Of a stretch of DNA of 64,000 nucleotides, positions 1 to 10,656 are shown one piece after another; positions within the stretch are counted from its first letter, which is position 1; every line of letters begins with the position of its first letter. The translations under genes and the position numbers were made by a program. Source of the stretch: Candidatus Foliamicus numerosus (lineage in GTDB: Bacteria; Pseudomonadota; Gammaproteobacteria; Steroidobacterales; Foliamicaceae); contig JAPYNE010000026.1 in the NCBI GenBank assembly GCA_028285945.1, positions 1-64,000 of the forward strand, read 5' to 3'. The notes beneath the pieces were generated by a model, which worked only from the letters and a program-made list of their open reading frames with translations, was not told where the DNA came from and searched no databases.

Positions 1-231
1 TTTCAGGGGCTGCCGGAAAAGTCGGCGCGGGCGGCGGCCTTGACGGAACTGCCCGGTCGATTTCGGCCGCGGCCCGGAACCATTTCGCGGGACGGTTGTT
101 GTCGGTGTGAGGGAAGGGCGGCTTTCGTCCTGATGCCACCTGCGGCGGTTGGCATCAACTGTGCGGGTTCAGACACATGTGGGACTGGGGTAGAGTCTGG
201 AACGGATTGACGAGCCGCAGGAGGCTTAGTG
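1..231. other. Left edge, no gene recognised
   Basis: This GC-rich stretch has open frames on both strands, but none carries a recognisable motif and the longest overlaps the downstream gene antisense. A Shine-Dalgarno-like AGGAGG lies at about 219-224 and belongs to the next gene. The region could hold the end of a gene that begins outside the window, but nothing in it shows this. Confidence 0.4.
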
Positions 232-714
232 ATGGCCGCACCCGATGGAAGAGAAATGCCGGCGTGGGTCACGCGCCCGATATCCGACATGCCCGTGCTC
301 GGCCCTGCGGAGTCGCTGAGCGGAATCGAGAGGGAATTGCAGGCGCTGCTGGATCGTTACGCGAGCGCCGTCGAATCGGCGCGGCTGGCCGAAGTCGAGG
401 CCTGCATGCGCACCGACGAGGCGTTTTTGAGTGTCGAATCCAGCTTCCCCAATTACGGCTGGGCGGACTACAACAAGAATCACCTGAGCCTTGAGCTGGG
501 CCTGCTCAAGGACATGGAATACAAAGCGCAGCTAGTTCACGCCTTCGGCAACGACGGCCTTTCCTACGGCGTTTTCGTTTTCCGCGCCTCGGCCGTGAGG
601 GACGGTCAAAGGCGCGCCAAGGAAGGCATGGGCACCCTGGTGGCCGAGAAAATCGACGGCGACTGGCGCATTCGCCACTGGACCACCTGCGCGCGCCGCC
701 CGCCCCGCTCCTAG
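232..714 (+). CDS. NTF2-like (SnoaL/DUF4440-type) protein
   Basis: A protein of 160 residues that looks like a single NTF2-like cone fold. It has an N-terminal helix (about residues 30-60, IERELQALLDRYASAV), a Tyr/Trp-rich middle (SFPNYGWADY) and a C-terminal strand pair ending DGDWRIRHWTTC, where DxWRI is the usual end of SnoaL/DUF4440 proteins. Such proteins are small cytoplasmic enzymes or ligand binders, and the substrate cannot be read from the sequence. ATG 232 was chosen over GTG 229 because AGGAGG then sits seven bases upstream. It converges with the helicase gene that follows. Function beyond the fold is unknown. Confidence 0.6.
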   Translation: MAAPDGREMPAWVTRPISDMPVLGPAESLSGIERELQALLDRYASAVESARLAEVEACMRTDEAFLSVESSFPNYGWADYNKNHLSLELGLLKDMEYKAQLVHAFGNDGLSYGVFVFRASAVRDGQRRAKEGMGTLVAEKIDGDWRIRHWTTCARRPPRS

Positions 715-756
715 CAGCAGAACCTGCCGCTTTCCGCGGAACGCCGCCACTAGGGC

Positions 757-5208
<4,452 letters not shown>

Positions 5209-6099
5209 ATCCGAACCAGCGCTTGAGTTCCTTATCCGGATTGTGCCTCTTGCGGCACCAGCCGCATGCCCGATCCTTGCAAGGCGTGTCGCGCAGCCGC
5301 CGGATCCAATAGCTCGCTTCCGGGAACTGATGGACCACCCAAGGCGGCATCACCGAATTGCCTCCCGCCACGGACAGCCAAGCCAGAGCGTAGGCCAAGG
5401 GCCAGCCAGCCGCCGGGGTGTCGATCGACTCGTTCGCATGGGTCATGCAAACAGTGCCGCGCATGAGCTTCCTGATCGCTGCCTGCGCCTCGGCGCCAGC
5501 AGGCCGTTGGGCATTTCGCAATTCATGGAAAAAGGCGTCGAAGCCGCGCCCGCCTTCGGAGTTCGTGGTCAACCAGTGCCAGGCAAGAAGCAATTCAGGA
5601 TGCGCGTCGGCGAGGCGCTCCCGTTCCTCGGCCAGCAGGTCCAGCGCCAGTCGCGCATCCAGTTCGGGATTGTTGATCTGGCCGCGCGCCAATCCGCCGT
5701 CCTGGTAATGCTTGACCAAGTGGTGGTAGGGATTGGCGGGAAAAGCAAGCGGACTGAGCATGAGGGTATCCACAACCCGCATGCGCAGCATCCCAAGTCC
5801 GGGAGCGGCCGCCCGCAAGCGTTCGAGGTCAAAATGGATCAGGTTGTGGCCGACAAGACAATCGCCGCGCGCAGCAAACCGATCCAGTTGTTCCAATGCG
5901 GCGGTCAAACCGGTGGCGCGCAAGGCTTTTTCGCTAAACGTCAGTGGGTCGCCGGTCTTTTGATCGACGGCGGCCAGCGCATAGATTCGCCGGCTGCGTT
6001 CTCGAACTTCCAGATCGACAGAGATACAGCGCATCGGGAACCGGGCGTGGCTGGAGGAGTGCCGTCCCGAACGCAAGCGACGCTCAAGCGCCGGCGAAA

Positions 6100-6678
6100 T
6101 CAGCCTTGCGCGGCTTCCTTGCCGCCGGGCCAGCGGCGCACGAGGTCCGTGTCGAGGCCGAACAGATCCATCAGCCTGCCCACGGTGTGGTTGACGACAT
6201 CTTCCACGCTGGCCGGTTTGGCATAGAACCCCGGAACCGGCGGGGCGATAATCGCGCCCATCAGCGCCGCCTCGCGCATCAGGCGCAGATGGCCGGAATG
6301 CAGCGGCGTTTCGCGCGGCGCCAGCACCAGCCGGCGGCCCTCCTTCAGCGTCACATCCGCCGCTCGCGCAAGCAGATTGGCCGCATAGGAATTCACGATG
6401 GCGCTCAGGGTCTTCATCGAGCAAGGCGCCACAATCATTCCGGCAGCGCGAAACGAGCCGCTGGCAATGGTGGTCGCCACATCGCTGTCGGAATGCGCCA
6501 CATCGGCCAGCGCCTCCACGTCCCGAACCTTCCAGTGCGTCTCCAGCGCAATGTTGATCTTGCCTCCATTGCTGATGACGAGGTGGGTCTCCACCCCGGC
6601 GGCCTGCCGCAGGGCTTCGAGCAGCCGGATGCCGTAAATCACGCCGCTGGCGCCGGAAATTCCAATAATGAGCCGCAT
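6100..6678 (-). CDS. ubiX: UbiX flavin prenyltransferase
   Basis: A protein of 192 residues, the usual UbiX length. It makes prenylated FMN from FMN and dimethylallyl phosphate, the cofactor UbiD needs to decarboxylate the ubiquinone precursor. The N-terminus RLIIGISGASGVIYGIRLLE is the typical flavin-binding Rossmann start. SGSFRAAGMIVAPCSMKTLS and LAPRETPLHSGHLRLM match the conserved FMN and phosphate contacts, and APPVPGFYAKPASVEDVV is the usual C-terminal signature. It lies upstream of and co-directional with the helicase gene. No ubiD is present in the window. Confidence 0.95.
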   Translation of the reverse strand: MRLIIGISGASGVIYGIRLLEALRQAAGVETHLVISNGGKINIALETHWKVRDVEALADVAHSDSDVATTIASGSFRAAGMIVAPCSMKTLSAIVNSYAANLLARAADVTLKEGRRLVLAPRETPLHSGHLRLMREAALMGAIIAPPVPGFYAKPASVEDVVNHTVGRLMDLFGLDTDLVRRWPGGKEAAQG

Positions 6679-6840
6679 GCGATTCCTTGAATCTGGTGCC
6701 GGGCAATGCTGATCTCGGCAAGATGCTTAACTACAGAATAATATCAGGCTGGTTACTGATAGATGCAGAGCAAGGGCGACAATATGCGAAAGGCGGGAAG
6801 GCGGAATAAGACATGGCAACTGCGCCAAAGGGGGGATTGG

Positions 6841-6913
<73 letters not shown>

Positions 6914-7110
6914 CGACCCGCCAGCGGCTTGGGCTGGCGCGGGCACTCTGCGCCGCGCTCGCCGCCGTGCTTGAAAGGGCGGATTGTAGCGTAATAGCGC
7001 TCTGAACGATTTATCGTCGAATGCGTGCAATTTCCGCCTTCAAGGCAGCGGAACCTCTGTTTATCTTTGCTTTCGCGCCCGCGGTAACGGCGCATGCAAG
7101 GGATCGCACG

Positions 7111-7632
7111 ATGCGTGGCTTTACGTTGATGGAAATTCTGGTCGCACTGACTATCACCACCATTGCGGTCCTACTGACACAGCCTGTTATCGCAACCGGA
7201 ATGCTCAATATGCAGCGGAGCACAACGATCAACGGATTGATCCGCAGCCTGCATTTCGCTCGCCGGTCAGCCGCCGAAAGGGGCAGGGACACCATTGTGT
7301 GCGCCAGTTCCGACGGTTGGCGATGCAGCGGCAGCGAGCACTGGAGCTCCGGATGGATCGTGCATGACAGCTTCCTCCAGTCGGCGTCTTATGCGCCATC
7401 GTCAGGCTCGATCCTTTACCGATCACGAGGCGGGACCGGTCTTGCCATTAGCGCTAACCGCACCCAGTTCGTGTTCCGGCCGTTCCGCGGGCGCTCCACC
7501 AACGGCACGCTGATCGTGTGCGACCGGCGCGGCGACGCCGAGGCCCGCGCCGTGATCGTCAGCAATATCGGGCGCCCGCGCCTGGCCAGGGCCAGCAGTG
7601 GCGGAAATCCGCTTGCATGCCCCGCCGGGTAA
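7111..7632 (+). CDS. fimT: GspH/FimT-family minor pseudopilin
   Basis: A protein of 173 residues starting at ATG 7111, directly before a class III signal. The leader MRG is followed by FTLMEILVALTITTIAVLL, with Glu at +5 after cleavage at Gly, and a long hydrophobic helix. The C-terminal part has the GspH-like pattern LHFARRSAAERG and paired cysteines (VCASSDGWRC). It should be processed by PilD and act as a minor pilin that primes type IV pilus assembly at the inner membrane. It begins a tight co-directional cluster and overlaps pilV by 35 bases. An in-frame ATG at 7021 would add an improbable 30-residue extension. Confidence 0.85.
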   Translation: MRGFTLMEILVALTITTIAVLLTQPVIATGMLNMQRSTTINGLIRSLHFARRSAAERGRDTIVCASSDGWRCSGSEHWSSGWIVHDSFLQSASYAPSSGSILYRSRGGTGLAISANRTQFVFRPFRGRSTNGTLIVCDRRGDAEARAVIVSNIGRPRLARASSGGNPLACPAG

Positions 7633-7987
7633 GCCTGAGCGAGGATTCAGCCTCGCCGAATGCCTGCTGGCGGTGGCGATCTTCAGCTTCGGGCTGCTCG
7701 GCGCGGGAGCGATGGTCACGGAACGCGTGCGCGAAACACGCGCGGCGCACAGCTATTTTCTGGCCGGAATGCTCGCCCAAGACCTTGCGGCGCGCATCCG
7801 GGCCAATCCGCAGTCGGCCGCCGGGAGCGATTACCAGAGCTGGCAAGCGCAGGCCGCCAAGCGCCTGCCCGGACTCCAGTGCGCGATTACGCCCGCAGGC
7901 GGCGTTCCAGCGGCCTACCGCCTGGAATTAAGGTGGCCGCTGAGCCCGGGAGACTCGGGCCGCTTGGTTGCATGGCTGGGACGCTAG
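7598..7987 (+). CDS. pilV: PilV-like type IV pilus minor pilin
   Basis: A protein of 129 residues. Its leader ends in KPERG and is followed by FSLAECLLAVAIFSFGLLGAG, a class III prepilin signal with Glu at +5 and a hydrophobic stalk. The region AQDLAARIRANPQSA is typical of PilV (MAxxLAxRIRANPxA). It starts at GTG 7598 inside the end of fimT, so translation is probably coupled. It is slightly short for PilV. The palindromic element that precedes pilW begins immediately after its stop. Confidence 0.85.
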   Translation: MAEIRLHAPPGKPERGFSLAECLLAVAIFSFGLLGAGAMVTERVRETRAAHSYFLAGMLAQDLAARIRANPQSAAGSDYQSWQAQAAKRLPGLQCAITPAGGVPAAYRLELRWPLSPGDSGRLVAWLGR

Positions 7988-7988
7988 C

Positions 7989-8178
7989 TTGGATATGGCG
8001 CCATGAGGCGCGGAGGCCGCGCGGGATTTTGCCTGCCCCTCGCCATTCCCCGCCCCCCTATTGCGGGAGACGCATGAACCCGTCCATGGGGCTTGCTGGT
8101 TCGCGCCGGGACATCGCCCGCTCACCCTGCCTCCGATACTCCCAAAAGAGGGGGGCGGGGAATGGCTTCACCTACGGG
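7989..8178. repeat. Palindromic dispersed element, copy 1 (between pilV and pilW)
   Basis: The outer arms 8043-8059 and 8149-8165 are perfect 17-base inverted repeats. They enclose the core with GACGCATGAACCC and CCATGGGGCTTG, then TTCGCGCCGGGACATCG and CTCACCCTGCCTCCGATAC, the last two shared with copy 3. About 50 bases of left flank (GGATATGGCGCCATGAGGCG and beyond) also match the flank of copy 3. The pilW start codon lies inside this element. Confidence 0.85.
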
Positions 8179-9084
8179 CTAGGCCGCAGCCGCGAGGGAG
8201 GCAGCAGTTTGGCGGAATTGCTTGTGGCCTTGGGGGTATCGAGCATGCTGCTTTTGGGCGTATTCGCGTCATCGCAGCAACTCCGCCACGCGGCCCGCGC
8301 GGCGGATAATCTGCACCGGCTTGAGGAGCAGGCGCGTTTCGCGCTGGATTTGCTGCGCGCCGACATCCGGCTGGCCGGATTCTGGGGATTGCATGCCGAT
8401 CCGCAGGCCGTGCGGCGCGGCAGCGGGGCAGCAGTGCGCTGCGGGCGCGCCGACGCCACCGTCTGGGCCTTGCGGCTTGAGCGGCCTGCGGCAGCGGCGG
8501 ACGGCGCCTGGAACCTGCCCTGCCCGCCTTACCGCAATCGCTTGCAGCCGGGCTCGGACGTGCTCGAAATCCGCCGCGCCAGCCTCGCCACTTCCGCTGC
8601 GGATGCGCGCAGCGTACAAATGCTTTCGTCCCGCCGCGAGGCCGTGGTCTTTTCCGCAGCCGCTCCGCCGGAGCTGGGCGGCTCCACGGAGCTTCGCGAC
8701 CTGCGGGTGCATGCTTGGTACGTGGCGGCGGCGTCCAGCCGCGATCCGCAAATCCCGTCGCTTCGGCGCAAAACGCTGGTGGGCGGCAAAATCCTTAGAG
8801 ACGAGGAAATCCTCACGGATGTGGAAGACCTGCAAATCCGCCTAGCGGTGGATGCCGACCTTGACGGATTGGCCGACCGAGTGGTTGATCCCGCCACGCC
8901 CCTGGGCGCGGACGAGCGGGTGGTTGCCGTGCGGTTTTGGATGCTGCTGCGAAGCGAAGCGCCGGAAGCGGGCTACAAGGATCCCAAAACCTACGCCTAC
9001 GCCAACCGGCCCCCTAGGAATTTCAACGACGGACGGCGGCGCTTGCTGGTGGCGGGAAGCGAGGTGGTGGCCAATGCGCTTTGA
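8074..9084 (+). CDS. pilW: PilW-like type IV pilus assembly protein
   Basis: A protein of about 336 residues. The prepilin signal is GG followed by SSLAELLVALGVSSMLLLG, with Glu at +5 after the Gly. The body has the PilW pattern (LEEQARFALDLLRADIRLAGFWG) and a C-terminal VVAVRFWMLLRSE strand. It is an inner-membrane minor pilin expected to work with PilV and PilX. No ATG, GTG or TTG exists between 8086 and the signal, so translation must begin at ATG 8074 or 8086, both inside the palindromic element. That gives an unusually long, repeat-derived leader of about 40-45 residues. The end overlaps pilX by 11 bases. The original start may have been lost when the element inserted. Confidence 0.75.
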   Translation: MNPSMGLAGSRRDIARSPCLRYSQKRGAGNGFTYGLGRSREGGSSLAELLVALGVSSMLLLGVFASSQQLRHAARAADNLHRLEEQARFALDLLRADIRLAGFWGLHADPQAVRRGSGAAVRCGRADATVWALRLERPAAAADGAWNLPCPPYRNRLQPGSDVLEIRRASLATSAADARSVQMLSSRREAVVFSAAAPPELGGSTELRDLRVHAWYVAAASSRDPQIPSLRRKTLVGGKILRDEEILTDVEDLQIRLAVDADLDGLADRVVDPATPLGADERVVAVRFWMLLRSEAPEAGYKDPKTYAYANRPPRNFNDGRRRLLVAGSEVVANAL

Positions 9085-9607
9085 ACGCTTCCGGCCCGAA
9101 AGCGGCATCGCCATTTCGGCGGTCCTGATGATCCTGGCGACGCTGTCGATGATGGCGGCTGCCGGCAAGGGGGACACGGCGCTGCAATGGGCGCAGGCGC
9201 GCAACGCCCGGGATTACGCCGATGCCGCAGGGCTTGCCGAAACAGGCATTGCCAAGGCGCTGGCCGCGGAAAGCTTCCGCCTCGATTCGAGCCAGTCCGG
9301 ACGCTATTGCCGCACTCAGTCGCGATGCGTGGAATGGACCGTTCGCCACATGGAAACCACTGCGGTCCCGCTAGGGCTGGAGCAGAGCACGGGCCCGCAG
9401 CGCGCATTGCACTTTGAGGTGAACGCCGAGGCCGCCGCCGGGAGGCATGCGCGCGCCGCTGCGGTGCTGGGGTTTGTTGTGGTTGCACCCGGCTCGCCGA
9501 CCGACCCGCCTGCTACCGAAATCGCGGTGTGCAGCGATCAGGACGACTGCCCCCAAGGCGCAGCCCAACCTCCGGTCCGCCGCTACTGGCGCGAGGCCGC
9601 CGAGTGA
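9074..9607 (+). CDS. pilX: PilX-like minor pilin
   Basis: A protein of 177 residues starting at ATG 9074 inside the end of pilW. The N-terminus (RPESGIAISAVLMILATLSMMAAAG) resembles PilX, which has a hydrophobic stalk but a weakly conserved prepilin signal. The segment NARDYADAAGLAETGIAKALA fits the PilX helix (RNxxDRxxAFQAAEAAL). The C-terminal half has paired cysteines. The assignment rests on position between pilW and a pilE-like gene plus the N-terminal helix. Translation is coupled to both neighbours. Confidence 0.7.
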   Translation: MRFERFRPESGIAISAVLMILATLSMMAAAGKGDTALQWAQARNARDYADAAGLAETGIAKALAAESFRLDSSQSGRYCRTQSRCVEWTVRHMETTAVPLGLEQSTGPQRALHFEVNAEAAAGRHARAAAVLGFVVVAPGSPTDPPATEIAVCSDQDDCPQGAAQPPVRRYWREAAE

Positions 9608-10095
9608 GCGGGCTGCGCTGCGGAATGCACAGGGCGGGCGGCGCGCGCAGCGCGGCGCGCAAGCGCGGCTTCAGCCTGACGGAGTTGCTGGTTGCGCTGG
9701 CGATCCTGGCTCTGCTGGCCACCGCGGCCGCGCCACTGTGGCAGCACCAGGTTGAGCGAACCCGTCGGCTGGATGCCACCGACGCGCTGCTGCGCATCGC
9801 CGTGGCGCAGGAGCGCTTTCATCTTGAAAACGGGCGCTACGCCGGCTCCGGCGAACTGGGGGCAGCGCCGCCGGCGGGACTGGGAGTGGCGGGAACGGAG
9901 CGCGGATACTACGCCTTGGAACTGCGGGCGCTTGCGGGCGACGCGGATTCGGGCTACGAGGCGCGGGCGGTGGCGCAGCAGCCCGGCCCCCAAGCGGGAG
10001 ACGAGCAGTGCCGGATGCTCGCGCTCGATTCCACCGGCAGGCGCTCCGCCGAAACCGCCGCAGGCGCAGACAGCAGCGAAGCCTGCTGGCCCTAG
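9604..10095 (+). CDS. pilE: PilE-like type IV pilin
   Basis: A protein of 163 residues (start GTG 9604, overlapping the pilX stop; ATG 9625 is an alternative). After a basic leader ending ARKRG come FSLTELLVALAILALLATAA, a canonical class III signal with Glu at +5. RTRRLDATDALLRIAVAQERF then HLENGRYA is the usual PilE-type start of the globular domain. Two cysteines near the C-terminus (EQC and EAC) could form the D-loop disulphide. It is the last gene of the pilin cluster. No pilY1 adhesin gene sits between it and pilX, where one is often found. Confidence 0.8.
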   Translation: MSGLRCGMHRAGGARSAARKRGFSLTELLVALAILALLATAAAPLWQHQVERTRRLDATDALLRIAVAQERFHLENGRYAGSGELGAAPPAGLGVAGTERGYYALELRALAGDADSGYEARAVAQQPGPQAGDEQCRMLALDSTGRRSAETAAGADSSEACWP

Positions 10096-10169
10096 CCCGC
10101 CTATTGCACCAAGGGAAGGACGCTTCGATCCGCCCTTTGCTTGCTCCCTTCTTCCGTGAGGCGTTTCAA

Positions 10170-10254
10170 CCCGCCTCTTCTCCGCCCCCTTCCTCGCGGG
10201 AGACGCATGAACCCATCCATGGGGCTTGGCGGCGACATCCCTGTCGCCGACACT
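10170..10254. repeat. Palindromic dispersed element, copy 2, right arm missing
   Basis: The core GACGCATGAACCC, CCATGGGGCTTG and inner hairpin GGCGACATCCCTGTCGCC match copy 4. The left flank ends CTCGCGGG as in an arm, but no complementary right arm exists: after GCCGACACT the sequence passes straight into lspA codons. CTAGCCCGCCTATTGCACC at the pilE stop (10092-10110) is a companion motif seen elsewhere in the window. Confidence 0.8.
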
Positions 10255-10656
10255 CCAGTACCAGCCGCCGTAATGCAGCGAAACGAAGTCCAGCACGTAT
10301 CCGCGCGCCGCGCGATCAATGAGGTTGCCGACCGCGCCCCCAGCCATCAGCGACAAGCCCACGGCCCATAGCGAGTCGTTCCCGCGCGCCGCCTGGCGCA
10401 TGAGAACCCCCAAAAAAGCGAGCAAGCCCAGCCCGAGCACAAAAAACAGGCTGTTCTGCCACCCGGGGGCATTCGACAGGATTCCGAAGGCCGCGCCCGT
10501 GTTGTGCCAGCGCACCAGGTCGAAAAAAGGCAGCACGGCAATGCGGCCGAGTTCGGCAAGCCGCGCCGCAACCAGCCACTTGACCGCCTGGTCGGATGCC
10601 GCCGCCACAGCGGAAATCGCCAACAACGCGCCGAAGCGCGGCGCCCTCAGGCCCAT
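10255..10656 (-). pseudogene. lspA: Truncated lipoprotein signal peptidase (LspA)
   Basis: LspA cleaves prolipoprotein signal peptides in the inner membrane. The first 134 residues are clearly LspA: SDQAVKWLVA near the N-terminus, a PFFDLVRWHNTGAAFG motif, and GGAVGNLIDRAARGYVLDFV carrying the first catalytic Asp. After HYGGWYW the frame enters palindromic element copy 2 and runs on antisense to pilE until 9583. The expected next segment (the FNxAD motif with the second catalytic Asp, and the last membrane helix) is missing. It starts at ATG 10656, overlapping the ileS stop by ten bases, the normal ileS-lspA arrangement. As it stands it should be inactive. A rearrangement or a misassembly at the repeat would explain it. 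Confidence 0.8.

Noticed and set aside
7660..8073. Long N-terminal extension of pilW covering pilV in another frame
   Set aside because: It is out of frame with the real pilV and has no prepilin features; GC-rich sequence keeps frames open.
9583..10656. A 373-residue minus-strand open frame including LspA
   Set aside because: Only the first ~134 residues from 10656 are LspA. The rest runs through a repeat and antisense to the pilE-like gene and has no protein-like pattern.
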